From Thiomicrorhabdus cannonii (GTDB lineage: Bacteria > Pseudomonadota > Gammaproteobacteria > Thiomicrospirales > Thiomicrospiraceae), in the NCBI RefSeq assembly GCF_013391695.1, contig NZ_JACBGH010000016.1, forward strand, positions 1 through 32,059: a DNA stretch of 32,059 bases, given 5' to 3'. Of this stretch, positions 6,844-15,406 are shown piece after piece; position 1 is the first letter of the stretch; every line of letters begins with the position of its first letter. The notes beneath the pieces were generated by a model. It was given only the letters and a program-made list of their open reading frames with translations, ran no database searches and had not been told where the DNA came from. The position numbers and the translations under genes were made by a program.

Positions 6844-8579
6844 GCCAATGTCTCGCCGCTTTGATAGAGCTTGGCGTAAATGCCCTGGTTGGACAATAGC
6901 GTCTGGTGATTGCCGATTTCCGCGAGTTTGCCGTGTTCCATCACTACAATCTGGTCCGCGCTTTCAATTGTGCTCAGACGGTGGGCGATGATGATGACGG
7001 TGCGGTCGCGGCGCAGGGTGTCCATGGCCTGCTGAATCATCTGTTCGCTCTGATTGTCGAGTGCCGAGGTGGCTTCGTCCATAATCAGAATCGGGGCGTT
7101 CTTGAGAAAGGCGCGGGCAATGGCGATGCGTTGCCGCTGGCCGCCGGACAGGCTCGCACCCTGGTCGCCGACGATGGTATTCAAGCCCTGTGGCAGCTTT
7201 TCGATAAACTCCCAGGCGTGCGCTGCTTTGGCGGCGGCGATAATGGCGGCTTCGTCGAATTCGTCGTGACCGTAAGCGATATTGGCGGCGAGGGTGTCGT
7301 TGAACAGGACCACGTTCTGGCTGACGTAGGCGATCTGGTCGCGCAGGTTGTGCAGTTCGATGTCGTTGAGCGGCGTGCCGTCGAGCAGAATCTGCCCGGA
7401 TTGCGGCTGGTAAAAACGAGTGATGAGGTTGGCCAAAGTGGTTTTACCGCTGCCGGATTGGCCGACCAATGCGGTGGTCTGTTTGGCGGGCAGTGTCAGG
7501 TTCAGGTCCTGCAAGGCGGCTTGTTCGGCGCCGGCGTAGCGGAAGGTGACATTGTCAAAGCGAATCTGGCCCTGCACGGCGGCAAGCTGCAGTTGGCCGG
7601 GGTTGGGTTCATCGGGCTGATCCAGCAGTTCAAAGATGCTTTCGGCGGCCGCCATGCCTTTTTGGATGACGACGTTGATATTGGTGAGGCGACGGATCGG
7701 TTCGAAAATCATTGCCATCGCGGTGATAAAAGCGATGAATTCGCCCGGTGTGAACATATCCTGCGCCGACATGACCGAGGCGGCGTAAAGCACGCCGGCC
7801 AAGGCGATGGCCGCGAGCATCTGCACCAGCGGCACATTGGCGGCGGACACCTTGACCACGTCCATAGTGTGTTGGCGCAGGTTTTCGGCGGTGGCGTGAA
7901 ACCTGGCCTGTTCATAATTTTCCGCGCCGTAGATTTTGATCTCTTTGTGGCCGTTCAGGCCCTCTTCCAGACGCTGGGTGAGTTCGCCCATGGTGTTTTG
8001 CATGGCTTTACTCGACTGGCGCATCAGGCGGCTGGCGCGGTCGATAATAAAGGCGATGACGGGGCCGATAATCAGCATCAGCAGGGTCAGTTGCCATGAG
8101 GTGTAGAGCAGAAAGCCGATCAGGCCGAGAATGATCAGGGTGTCGCGGATAATGATGATCCACGCCTGACTCAACGAGGCGCCGACCTGCGGCACGTCGT
8201 AGGTGATTTTGGAGAGCAGTTTGCCGGTGGTGTAGTCGTGATGGGTCTGTTGCGGCAGGCTGTTGATTTTAGCAAACATTTGCGCACGGATATCGAGAAT
8301 GGCCTTGTGCGCCACCCATTCGCTGGCGACTTTGCTGGCGTATTCCGCCAAGCCCTTCACGACAAACACCAGCATAATCAGCAGGGGAATGGTGGCGATC
8401 GAATCGGGGTTTTTGGCGATGAGGCTGTCGTCCACCAGCGGCTTGAGCAGTGCCGGCATCAGCGGTTCCATCGCCGCGGCCAGTGCCAGTGCCACCAAGG
8501 TGACCGCCACCACTTTCCAGTAGGGTTTGATATAGGTCAGCAGGCGTTTGTAGAGATGGAGCGTGTGTTTGTCCAGCAT
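6840..8579 (-). CDS. msbA: Lipid A export ABC transporter, ATP-binding/permease
   Basis: A 579-residue half-transporter that flips core-lipid A across the inner membrane. An N-terminal membrane domain of about six helices (roughly 20-310) precedes a C-terminal nucleotide-binding domain. Walker A is GQSGSGKT at 373-380, the ABC signature LSGGQRQR begins at about 478, Walker B is ILIMDE at 497-502, and the switch His is in IIAHRLST. Length matches MsbA (about 580). It starts 3 bp after the phosphatase-like gene and overlaps the acyltransferase by 4 bp. A degenerate motif copy falls in codons 222-226 (YEQAR). Confidence 0.94.
   Translation of the reverse strand: MLDKHTLHLYKRLLTYIKPYWKVVAVTLVALALAAAMEPLMPALLKPLVDDSLIAKNPDSIATIPLLIMLVFVVKGLAEYASKVASEWVAHKAILDIRAQMFAKINSLPQQTHHDYTTGKLLSKITYDVPQVGASLSQAWIIIIRDTLIILGLIGFLLYTSWQLTLLMLIIGPVIAFIIDRASRLMRQSSKAMQNTMGELTQRLEEGLNGHKEIKIYGAENYEQARFHATAENLRQHTMDVVKVSAANVPLVQMLAAIALAGVLYAASVMSAQDMFTPGEFIAFITAMAMIFEPIRRLTNINVVIQKGMAAAESIFELLDQPDEPNPGQLQLAAVQGQIRFDNVTFRYAGAEQAALQDLNLTLPAKQTTALVGQSGSGKTTLANLITRFYQPQSGQILLDGTPLNDIELHNLRDQIAYVSQNVVLFNDTLAANIAYGHDEFDEAAIIAAAKAAHAWEFIEKLPQGLNTIVGDQGASLSGGQRQRIAIARAFLKNAPILIMDEATSALDNQSEQMIQQAMDTLRRDRTVIIIAHRLSTIESADQIVVMEHGKLAEIGNHQTLLSNQGIYAKLYQSGETLA
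7901..7912 (-). repeat. Dispersed 12-mer, one mismatch (AACAGGCCAGGT), inside msbA
   Basis: Minus-strand copy with A in place of the first G of GGGT, in the coding strand of msbA, reading E-Q-A-R. It lacks the usual CTC/CTG and has ATG before the core. It could be a decayed copy or chance similarity; at one mismatch this is the weakest member. Confidence 0.45.
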
Positions 8580-8582
8580 GCT

Positions 8583-9245
8583 TTACTCTCGGTGCAGGAT
8601 TTTGTTGACGACGATATTGGCCCAGCCGGCGCTGTGGAACTGACTGTTTAGAGCAGGTTTGTCGTAATGATTTTGCAGCCAGGCGAGGAATTCCGTTTCC
8701 GGGTGTTCGGCGCGATAGGCCAGATAGCTGTCAAAAAAGAAGTCGAGTTTGCCCGTATCCGCCCAGCGGAAGTGGCCGTATTTCATACTGAGCTGTTGGA
8801 GGGCTTCTTCCATGGGTTTGTGTTCGACAAACAGTTCGTAAAACACACTCATTAGTCCAGCACGGTCGGCGCCGGACTTGCAGTGAATCAGAATCGGGTA
8901 TTCCGCAGTTTCCAGTATGCGTTTGGCTTCGAGAATATCGTCCACATCCGGCAGGGAGCGTGATGACATCGGGTGGTTGATGAGGGTGATGCCGTAGCGG
9001 TCGCAGGCCTCTTTTTCCAATAGATATTGGCCGCTTTTATCGGCACGACGCAGGCTGATAATGGTTTTTACGCCGTATTTGCGGTGCAGCTTTTTAATAA
9101 AGGCCGGTGACGGGTGGTTGCTGCGAAATGCATTGGGCGACAAGCGGTAGAAATTGCGGTAGACGGCGCGCAGAATCTCATGGTCAATCAACCATGCTTG
9201 CAGATGGGCTTTAAATCGTCCCCATTTGGTTTGCAGTTTTTCCAT
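8583..9245 (-). CDS. Tyrosine/dual-specificity phosphatase-like protein
   Basis: A 220-residue protein with the cysteine phosphatase signature HCX5R: H121-C122-K-S-G-A-D-R128, followed by AGLMS. Before it lies ISLRRADK, and an Asp-containing segment (about 88-102) could supply the general acid. No signal peptide is obvious. It is the first gene of a three-gene operon with msbA and the lipid A acyltransferase (3-bp gap to msbA). A job on an envelope lipid or phosphosugar intermediate is therefore possible, but the substrate cannot be read from sequence. Protein dephosphorylation in exopolysaccharide control is the alternative. Confidence 0.8.
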   Translation of the reverse strand: MEKLQTKWGRFKAHLQAWLIDHEILRAVYRNFYRLSPNAFRSNHPSPAFIKKLHRKYGVKTIISLRRADKSGQYLLEKEACDRYGITLINHPMSSRSLPDVDDILEAKRILETAEYPILIHCKSGADRAGLMSVFYELFVEHKPMEEALQQLSMKYGHFRWADTGKLDFFFDSYLAYRAEHPETEFLAWLQNHYDKPALNSQFHSAGWANIVVNKILHRE

Positions 9246-9273
9246 CTTGCGGCTTGAAATCCGTAGTCAATTC

Positions 9274-9295
9274 AAAAGGGGTATTTTACCCTTTT
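9274..9295. promoter_or_regulatory. Inverted repeat in the divergent promoter region
   Basis: AAAAGGG (9274-9280) and CCCTTTT (9289-9295) form a perfect 7-bp inverted repeat around GTATTTTA. It lies about 30 bp upstream of the phosphatase start and 93 bp before the phosphoethanolamine transferase start. It could be an operator serving both divergent operons or a small hairpin. No near-consensus promoter pair was recognised. Confidence 0.3.
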
Positions 9296-9344
9296 AGGAC
9301 AGGTAAATGATAAAATTGCGACGGTTATTCGATTCGTAAAACTC

Positions 9345-9356
9345 AGCAGGCCGGGT
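9345..9356 (+). repeat. Dispersed 12-mer, one mismatch (AGCAGGCCGGGT), intergenic
   Basis: A plus-strand copy with full upstream context AAAACTC and downstream CTG, differing only by A to G at the second core base. It lies between the divergent phosphatase and phosphoethanolamine transferase genes, 31 bp before the latter's start. The conserved flanks argue for a genuine family member despite the mismatch. Confidence 0.7.
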
Positions 9357-9387
9357 CTGTCTGTTTGATAAGGATATTTCAATACCT

Positions 9388-11001
9388 GTGAAACACTATT
9401 TTCGTTCGCCCTGGTGGGCGGTGTTTTTTATCTTCTTTTTTCCGCTGCTGGTGGTGCATAGCTACGTTGAGTTTGTGCGCGATTCGGAGCTGAACGCCCG
9501 TTTGGGTTGGTTGTTGATGGTGGGCGGTCTGGCTTATCTGTTGCGTCATACCTGGTTGCAGAAAATCATGCTGGGCATTTTGGCTTTGATGGCGCTGTCC
9601 GGCGCCTTCGATATTCTCTATGCGTCAACCTTTGGCGGGGTGTTTACCTCCGCGTCGTTTGAGGCGATGGCCTTGACCGATACGCATGAAGGTTGGGAAT
9701 TTTTGCTCGCCTATGCGTCGTTTGCGAATGTGAGTTTATTGGTCTTTTATGTGGCGGTGGTGACGCTGTCGTTACGCAATATCGATTTCAAAACGATAGA
9801 AACCAAACGTCAGCGATTTTTTGCCGGCTTGGGCGTGCTGATGGCTGTGGTTGCGGTACAGCAAGTGTATGACCGCGGGCGTTATTTTGATGTGATTCCG
9901 GGGTTTGTTGGTGTCGGAATCGACTACGCCCGCGGGCATGAGGGCATGGCGGAGATTATCAAGGCTCGTCAGCAGTTGTATGCAACCAAACCGTTCAGCG
10001 TGGCGATGTCATCAACCGAGCCGCAAACTTATGTGGTGGTGATTGGCGAGTCGATGAATCGCCATCATTTGCAGGTTTACGGTTACGGCCGTCCGACAAC
10101 GCCGGCATTGCAAGCGAATCAAGACAGCCTACTGCGTTTTGATAATGTGGTTTCGGCGTTTGCTCAGACCAGTCCGTCGCTGCAGGTGGCGCTGACCGAG
10201 GCAAATCTGCAGAATAAATGGTCGTATGACAAGGCGATCAGTCTGGTCGGAGCAGCCAAAAAAGCCGGTTTCAAGACGTTTTGGATTTCCAATCAGCAGC
10301 CGTCGCGGACTCCGACAACGCCGCTGGCGGCGATGGCCGACGAATCGCATTTTATCAGCCATGATTTCAAAGGGGTTGAGAACCATCGTTATGACGGTTA
10401 TCTGCTGCCTTCCGTGGAAAAGGCGTTGAGTGATCCGGCGGCGCATAAGCTCATTTTTGTGCATCTGATGGGCAGTCACTTGCAATATCGCAACCGTTAT
10501 CCTGAAGAGTTTGCCCTGTTCAATGGCATGGACGGGGTGAAGGCTTACACCGATGATTTGTCGTCTTCGCAGCTGCAATATATCAATGAATATGACAATT
10601 CCGTGCGTTATACCGATTTTATTCTGGGTAAGCTCATGGATTTGCTGAAACAGCAGAAGCAGATTGCGGCGCTGAGTTTCTTTGCCGACCACGGTGAAGA
10701 GGTGTTCGACAGCAAGGATTTCAAAGGGCATGGCCCGGACGGGGTGACCAAGAATATGGTGGAAATTCCGTTTCTGTTATGGCGCAATGCGGCTTATCAG
10801 CAGGCGTTTCCTGAAACCGACGCGGTGCTGCAAAGCCGTTTGCAGACGCCCTTTATGCTGGATGATTTTTTCCATTTCGGGCTCTGTTTTATGCATATTC
10901 AAAGTGATCTGACCCGGCCTGTTCAGTCCTGGTGTGCGCCGGAATTCGAGCCGGTTTCCAGAGTGATCTACGGCAGGGATTATGACAAGGAGTGGCCATG
11001 A
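9388..11001 (+). CDS. Phosphoethanolamine transferase (EptA/CptA-type, sulfatase fold)
   Basis: A 537-residue inner-membrane enzyme that moves phosphoethanolamine from phosphatidylethanolamine to lipid A or core sugars. About five N-terminal membrane segments fall within residues 10-160. The periplasmic alkaline-phosphatase-like domain has the metal-binding VVVIGES (E221), a candidate nucleophile threonine in AFAQTSPS (T261), and the DHG motif FFADHGEE (D434-H435) with H448 in GHGP. The start is GTG 9388, 12 bp after AAGGAT. The stop overlaps dgkA in ATGA, which fits its by-product diacylglycerol being recycled by DgkA. Codons 509-512 (TRPV) contain a dispersed motif copy on the opposite strand. 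The exact acceptor is not determinable. Confidence 0.88.
   Translation: MKHYFRSPWWAVFFIFFFPLLVVHSYVEFVRDSELNARLGWLLMVGGLAYLLRHTWLQKIMLGILALMALSGAFDILYASTFGGVFTSASFEAMALTDTHEGWEFLLAYASFANVSLLVFYVAVVTLSLRNIDFKTIETKRQRFFAGLGVLMAVVAVQQVYDRGRYFDVIPGFVGVGIDYARGHEGMAEIIKARQQLYATKPFSVAMSSTEPQTYVVVIGESMNRHHLQVYGYGRPTTPALQANQDSLLRFDNVVSAFAQTSPSLQVALTEANLQNKWSYDKAISLVGAAKKAGFKTFWISNQQPSRTPTTPLAAMADESHFISHDFKGVENHRYDGYLLPSVEKALSDPAAHKLIFVHLMGSHLQYRNRYPEEFALFNGMDGVKAYTDDLSSSQLQYINEYDNSVRYTDFILGKLMDLLKQQKQIAALSFFADHGEEVFDSKDFKGHGPDGVTKNMVEIPFLLWRNAAYQQAFPETDAVLQSRLQTPFMLDDFFHFGLCFMHIQSDLTRPVQSWCAPEFEPVSRVIYGRDYDKEWP
10912..10923 (-). repeat. Dispersed 12-mer AACAGGCCGGGT (copy inside phosphoethanolamine transferase gene)
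   Basis: An exact copy on the strand opposite to the gene, preceded by CTG and followed by C (CTG-core-C). It encodes T-R-P-V near the protein C-terminus (codons 509-512). Confidence 0.75.
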
Positions 11002-11369
11002 AATCACCGCATACGGGGTTGAAGCGGGTTTTTTATGCGGCGGGTTATTCGTGGAAGGGATTTAAATCCACCTGGCAACATGAGGCGGCGTTTCGTCAAG
11101 AAGTGATTCTGTTTACGCTGCTGATCCCGGTGTCGTTCTGGCTGGGAGAGACCGCGGCGGAGCGCGCGATTTTGATTGCGGTGCTGTTGATCGTCTTGTT
11201 GGTGGAGTTGTTGAACTCGGCGGTCGAATCGGTGGTGGATCGCATCGGTGAGGAGTATCATAAGCTTTCCGGTCGTGCCAAGGATCAGGGGTCGGCGGCG
11301 GTGTTTCTGTCGTTTTTGATCGCCATCTTGGTGTGGGGCGGTTTTTTGATTTCTAAGTTAATGAATTGA
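10998..11369 (+). CDS. dgkA: Diacylglycerol kinase
   Basis: A 123-residue small integral-membrane kinase that phosphorylates diacylglycerol to phosphatidic acid, recycling the lipid by-product of phosphoethanolamine transfer. Family motifs are visible: EAAFRQE near the N-terminus, [18 protein letters not shown] and the [10 protein letters not shown] segment, with three hydrophobic helices. ATG 10998 is chosen because AAGGAG (10987-10992) lies 5 bp before it and it overlaps the upstream stop as ATGA; a GTG at 10992 is in frame but lies within the ribosome site. The hldD start follows after 13 bp. Confidence 0.95.
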   Translation: MKSPHTGLKRVFYAAGYSWKGFKSTWQHEAAFRQEVILFTLLIPVSFWLGETAAERAILIAVLLIVLLVELLNSAVESVVDRIGEEYHKLSGRAKDQGSAAVFLSFLIAILVWGGFLISKLMN

Positions 11370-11382
11370 TTGGGTAGTGAGC

Positions 11383-12348
11383 ATGATTGTAGTCACAGGT
11401 GGTGCCGGGTTTATCGGTTCAAACATTGTCAAGGCGCTGAACGAAATGGGGCGCACGGATATTTTGGTGGTCGATAACCTCAAAAACGGCAAGAAGTTCA
11501 TCAATCTGGCCGACTGCGACTTTGCCGACTATCTGGACAAGGAAGATTTTCAGGCGCGGATTTTTGCCGAGGAAGGCTTGCCCGAGATCGAGTGCATCTT
11601 CCATGAAGGGGCGTGTTCGGCCACCACCGAGTGGGACGGCAAGTACATCATGGAGAATAATTACGAATACTCCAAAGACCTGCTGAACTACTGCCTGAAT
11701 CGCGAAATTCCGTTTCTGTATGCTTCTTCCGCCGCCGTGTACGGTGATGGCCCGACCTTTGTCGAAGCGCGTCAATACGAAAAGCCGCTGAATGTCTACG
11801 GCTTCTCCAAATTCCAGTTCGACCAGTATGTACGCCAGATTCTGCCGCATGCGCAGAGCCAGGTGGTCGGTTTCCGTTATTTCAATGTTTATGGCCCGCG
11901 CGAGCAGCACAAAGGCGATATGGCGAGTGTGGCTTTCAAACTGCATAATCAGGTGTTGGCGGGCGAAAAGCTGAAACTGTTCGGCGCCTATGACGGCTAC
12001 GAAGCGGGCATGCAGACGCGTGATTTTGTCTATATCGAAGACGTGGTTAAGGTTAATCTGTGGTTTATGCAAAACCCGGACAAGTCGGGCATTTTCAATC
12101 TCGGGCCTGCCAAAGCCGAGCCTTTCAAACATATCGCCGAAGCGGTCATCGATTTTCACGGCAAGGGCGAGATCGAATACATCCCGTTTCCGGAGCATTT
12201 GAAAGGCGCCTATCAGAGTTTTACCCAGGCCGATAACAGCGCCTTGCGCGCTGCCGGTTACGACGGCGAATTCCATACGGTCGCACAGGGCGTGAAAAAG
12301 TATTTGGCCTGGCTGAGCGCCAATCCGAAGGTGCTGGATTTTAAATAA
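11383..12348 (+). CDS. hldD: ADP-L-glycero-D-manno-heptose 6-epimerase
   Basis: A 321-residue short-chain dehydrogenase-type enzyme (extended SDR) that epimerises ADP-D-glycero- to ADP-L-glycero-D-manno-heptose, the donor used by WaaC. The NAD(P)-binding motif GGAGFIG is at 6-12, the catalytic Y139-x-x-x-K143 is in VYGFSKFQ, and a Ser lies in [12 protein letters not shown] 11383 gives the [14 protein letters not shown] start typical of HldD; the in-frame GTG at 11377 is less likely. The stop overlaps the waaC ATG by one base (TAATG), consistent with coupled synthesis of donor and transferase. Confidence 0.95.
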   Translation: MIVVTGGAGFIGSNIVKALNEMGRTDILVVDNLKNGKKFINLADCDFADYLDKEDFQARIFAEEGLPEIECIFHEGACSATTEWDGKYIMENNYEYSKDLLNYCLNREIPFLYASSAAVYGDGPTFVEARQYEKPLNVYGFSKFQFDQYVRQILPHAQSQVVGFRYFNVYGPREQHKGDMASVAFKLHNQVLAGEKLKLFGAYDGYEAGMQTRDFVYIEDVVKVNLWFMQNPDKSGIFNLGPAKAEPFKHIAEAVIDFHGKGEIEYIPFPEHLKGAYQSFTQADNSALRAAGYDGEFHTVAQGVKKYLAWLSANPKVLDFK

Positions 12349-13424
12349 TGCGCGTGCTGCTGATCAAAATGTCCTCGATGGGGGACGTGTTCCATACCTT
12401 TCCGGCGCTGTCGGACGCGTTGGCGGCCAACCCGAATCTGAAAGTGGATTGGGTGGTCGAAAAGGCGTTTGCCGAAATTCCCAGCTGGCATCCGGCGGTG
12501 GACAAGGTTTATCCGATCGAACTGCGCAAGTGGCGTAAAAGTCTGTTCAGCAGCCAAACGCGCGCCGAGATCAAAGCCTTTTTTGAACAGGTCAATCAAA
12601 CCCATTATGACTTGGTGTTGGATGCGCAGGGGCTCTACAAAAGTGTGTGGGTGGCGCGCCGTATCAAGGCGCCGGTTTGCGGCTTGGATTTTAAAAGCGC
12701 GCGCGAACCGTTGGCGAGCCTGTTCTATCAATACAAATGTCGCGTGGTGAAAGATCAGCACGCTATTTTGCGGTTGCGTCAGCTGTTCGCCAAAGGATTG
12801 GGATACAAGCTGGCGGATAATGCGCCGATTGCTTACGACCTGAATACCGCCGACTGGCAGCGTCCCGAAATCCTGCCGTGGCAAGCGGAAAACTATCTGG
12901 TTTTTCTGCACGGCACCACGTGGGAAACCAAATACTGGCCGGAAGCATACTGGATTGAACTGCTCAAAAAAACTCAACAGGCCGGGTACAAGGTGCTGTT
13001 GCCGTGGGGCAATGACGAAGAGCGTGAGCGTGCCTTGCGTTTGCAAGCGGCGGTTTCGGCTTCTGAAAAAACTCAACAGGCCGGGTCTGAAGATGCATCC
13101 CAAGTCGTTTGGGTGCCGGAGCGTATGTTGAGTTTGAATGAGATGGCGCGTGCCCTCAAGCAGGCTTCAGCGGTAGTTTCGGTGGATACCGGCCTGTCGC
13201 ATGTCGCCGCCGCGTTGGAAGTGCCGATGGCGGTGCTCTACCGCGTCACCGACCCGAAGCTTATCGGCGCGGATGGCTCGAAAGTGACACGTCTGGTGTC
13301 GCCGCTGGCGCCGGGATATATCAAGCAATTCAAGGATGCTGCCGAAGCGCAGGATTCATTGCAGAATCTGTCGCCTGAAGCCGTGTGGCAGGCGTTGCAT
13401 AACAATCTAATCGTTAAGGAATAA
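12348..13424 (+). CDS. waaC: LPS heptosyltransferase I
   Basis: A 358-residue GT9-family enzyme that adds the first heptose to Kdo2-lipid A at the cytoplasmic face of the inner membrane. Seen: MSSMGDVFHTFPAL with D13 at the acceptor side, HGTTWETKYWP (188-198), and the donor-site SVDTGLSHVAAAL (278-290). It is longer than E. coli WaaC (about 320). Part of the excess is a hydrophilic stretch around residues 236-252 that contains the peptide TQQAG (242-246) encoded by a dispersed motif copy. A second copy encodes TQQAG at 209-213. The two copies are exactly 99 bp (33 codons) apart. Confidence 0.93.
   Translation: MRVLLIKMSSMGDVFHTFPALSDALAANPNLKVDWVVEKAFAEIPSWHPAVDKVYPIELRKWRKSLFSSQTRAEIKAFFEQVNQTHYDLVLDAQGLYKSVWVARRIKAPVCGLDFKSAREPLASLFYQYKCRVVKDQHAILRLRQLFAKGLGYKLADNAPIAYDLNTADWQRPEILPWQAENYLVFLHGTTWETKYWPEAYWIELLKKTQQAGYKVLLPWGNDEERERALRLQAAVSASEKTQQAGSEDASQVVWVPERMLSLNEMARALKQASAVVSVDTGLSHVAAALEVPMAVLYRVTDPKLIGADGSKVTRLVSPLAPGYIKQFKDAAEAQDSLQNLSPEAVWQALHNNLIVKE
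12976..12987 (+). repeat. Dispersed 12-mer AACAGGCCGGGT (first copy in waaC)
   Basis: Exact copy with the full upstream AAAAAAACTC. It reads K-T-Q-Q-A-G in the waaC frame (residues 208-213). Confidence 0.85.
13075..13086 (+). repeat. Dispersed 12-mer AACAGGCCGGGT (second copy in waaC)
   Basis: Exact copy with upstream GAAAAAACTC and downstream CTG. It is again in the T-Q-Q-A-G frame (242-246), inside a hydrophilic stretch that looks like an insertion relative to E. coli WaaC. Confidence 0.85.
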
Positions 13425-13427
13425 GAG

Positions 13428-14345
13428 ATGTTGGGTGTTTTCAAGCTGTTCAGCTTCCGTCAGTTCAGCCGTTCACCGGTAAAGTTGGCGATGAGTCTGA
13501 TGGTGAAAAACGAGATTGACCTGATCGAGGCCAATATTCGCGTGCACGCGGTATTGGGAGTGGACTGTTTTGTCGTCATCGACAACGGCTCCACCGACGG
13601 CACTTTGGAGAAATTGAATGCGTTGGCGTCGGAATTCGAACTGCACGTTATCAGTCGTCCGGTGAGTGATTACCGCCAGAGCGATTGGCGTACCGAAATG
13701 GCGTTGATTGCCCGTAACGAGATGCAGGCCGATTGGGTGATTTCCAATGATGCCGATGAGTTCTGGATTCCGCAGGGTGAATCGTTGAAAGACGGATTGA
13801 CGAAATGGGGTTCGATTATAGAGTTCCAGCGTTCTAACGTTCAGCTGGACGTGCATACCGAAAACGAGCCCTTTTATGAGCGCGTTTATCGTGTCAAACA
13901 TCCGATTCTCTACCCGAAGAAGAATCAGCTGAAAGAAGACGATATGTCGATTCAGCTGGGCAAAATTCACGGCAAGGTCATGGTTAATTTGCACGGTTTC
14001 ATGAGGGTGAAAGGCGGTAATCACCGTGCCTGGCATTGGTGGTCGTGGCTGAACCAGAAGATTTCCGACAGTGCCTTGGTTTATCACTATGGCATTGGCT
14101 CCAAGGCGCATTTTATCAATCATATTGAGAATCGCCAGAAACTGCTGGCGCAGGGCGTGACTAAGATGGGTGATCATTACCGCCGTTGGGTGCACATGTT
14201 GAATGACGGTGTGATTGACGAAGAGTGGCAGCGTCTGGTGCTGGATGAAGCCTCGCTGGAGGTGTTGCAAAAATACGGAGTCATCGTCAAGGATGAACGT
14301 GCGCGTGATGTGATTACCGGAATCTTGTCATCGCATGAGAAATGA
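13428..14345 (+). CDS. Glycosyltransferase, GT2-like (Glyco_tranf_2_4 type)
   Basis: A 305-residue GT-A-fold protein. The segment MSLMVKNEIDLIEANIRVH (22-40) with VVIDNGSTDGT (49-59), and the metal-binding triplet D108-A-D110 in NDADEFW, match the short GT2-type transferases often found in LOS and capsule loci. It begins 3 bp after waaC with an AAGGA site, and its end overlaps the next gene by 11 bp, so it belongs to the core-extension operon. The sugar and linkage cannot be inferred. No membrane segment is evident. Confidence 0.8.
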   Translation: MLGVFKLFSFRQFSRSPVKLAMSLMVKNEIDLIEANIRVHAVLGVDCFVVIDNGSTDGTLEKLNALASEFELHVISRPVSDYRQSDWRTEMALIARNEMQADWVISNDADEFWIPQGESLKDGLTKWGSIIEFQRSNVQLDVHTENEPFYERVYRVKHPILYPKKNQLKEDDMSIQLGKIHGKVMVNLHGFMRVKGGNHRAWHWWSWLNQKISDSALVYHYGIGSKAHFINHIENRQKLLAQGVTKMGDHYRRWVHMLNDGVIDEEWQRLVLDEASLEVLQKYGVIVKDERARDVITGILSSHEK

Positions 14346-15405
14346 ACTCTATTTCATCTCTTCGATTTTTCATTTGCTGATTGCCGCATTGGTATTGGCA
14401 TCGCGTCCGGATGCCAAAGCCTTGCTGGTTTTCATTCGGTTCGACAAAAAGCGTTATGATGCTTTGTTGCCGTGTTGTTCAGGATTGGTGGGGAGTGCCG
14501 AACAACTGCTGTTTATTGAGGACGGTAACAAAAGTGCCGGCCAGCGCAAGCGCAATGCCAAGCAGATTCTGGCATTTGCCGAGTCCCATCAGGTGGAGCG
14601 GGTGTTTGTCGGCAATGACCGCCATGTTGAGTTTCAATATGTCGCTTACCATTTACGCAAATCCTTTTCGCAGCTTAGAACCGCGTATCTGGATGAAGGG
14701 CTTTTTAGTTACATTGGCCGCAAAGCCTCCCAATCCTTTGCCGACAAGTGGATTGACCAAACGCTGAAAAAACTGGTGTATGGCGCTTGGTGGCATACGC
14801 CGCCGACCATCGGCGCTTCAAAATACATCGATGAGGCGTGGTTGGCCTACCCTGACCTGGCCTGTTCAGTTTTGCAAGCGAGACCGATTGTGCCGCTCCC
14901 TTTGCAAGGCGCAACGTCTCCGAGGTTTCAGGCTTTTATTGGCTGCTGGGCCGGTTTGTATGATCTGCCTGCCGCGTTGGACAATGTCGATTATGTGCTG
15001 ACGATTACCGATGAAAAGAACTTCAGCCGTTTTCTTGATTACAGTCAGTCTATCCGTCACTTAGTCGAGCAGTTGGTTGCCCAGGGTAAAACGATTGCCG
15101 TAAAGTATCACCCTAATGCCAACGGGCGGGATTTGCTGAATTTGGCTGCTGTTTCAGAGCAGGTGATGGTGCTGCCTTCCGCCATGCCGTTTGAGGTGTT
15201 GTTGCCGCTGTTATCAAGAGCAACCTTGATTGCCGAATTCTCCTCTACGCTGCTGACGTCACGGCTGTTAATGCCGAACATGACAGTGTGGTCTATCCGT
15301 CATGCGCAACAGACGCTGCCACTGGAAATGCAGAAGTTACTTGAAGCCTTAGCGATCGAATCGCATTCGCTTGACGAAATATGCATGAAAGTCGGAAGTG
15401 CCTAA
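14335..15405 (+). CDS. Putative LOS sialyl/polysialyltransferase-like protein (tandem copy A)
   Basis: A 356-residue protein with the N-terminal ELYFISSIFHLLIAAL pattern, then NDRHVEFQY (94-102), YLDEGLFSY (118-126) and a late KYHPN segment. These features recall the GT52 / alpha-2,8-polysialyltransferase type families (start FxxSxxHLL, K-x-H-P near the end), but I cannot confirm the family without a profile search. No CMP-sialic acid synthesis genes are in the window. It overlaps the upstream transferase by 11 bp. The next gene is a clear paralogue sharing the DRxVEFQ, YLDxGLxSYxGR and GxWWxxPxxxGAS blocks. A one-mismatch motif copy falls in codons 174-178. Confidence 0.6.
   Translation: MRNELYFISSIFHLLIAALVLASRPDAKALLVFIRFDKKRYDALLPCCSGLVGSAEQLLFIEDGNKSAGQRKRNAKQILAFAESHQVERVFVGNDRHVEFQYVAYHLRKSFSQLRTAYLDEGLFSYIGRKASQSFADKWIDQTLKKLVYGAWWHTPPTIGASKYIDEAWLAYPDLACSVLQARPIVPLPLQGATSPRFQAFIGCWAGLYDLPAALDNVDYVLTITDEKNFSRFLDYSQSIRHLVEQLVAQGKTIAVKYHPNANGRDLLNLAAVSEQVMVLPSAMPFEVLLPLLSRATLIAEFSSTLLTSRLLMPNMTVWSIRHAQQTLPLEMQKLLEALAIESHSLDEICMKVGSA
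14855..14866 (-). repeat. Dispersed 12-mer, one mismatch (AACAGGCCAGGT), in copy A gene
   Basis: Minus-strand copy with upstream AAAACTG and downstream C, the same context as the exact copy at 10912-10923. It differs by G to A within GGGT and reads D-L-A-C-S in the gene. Confidence 0.6.
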
Positions 15406-15406
15406 A

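Noticed and set aside
6906-8099. Long plus-strand ORF (397 codons) antisense to msbA
   Set aside because: It lies fully inside msbA, which has all ABC transporter motifs. The antisense product is low-complexity in the way typical of shadow frames.
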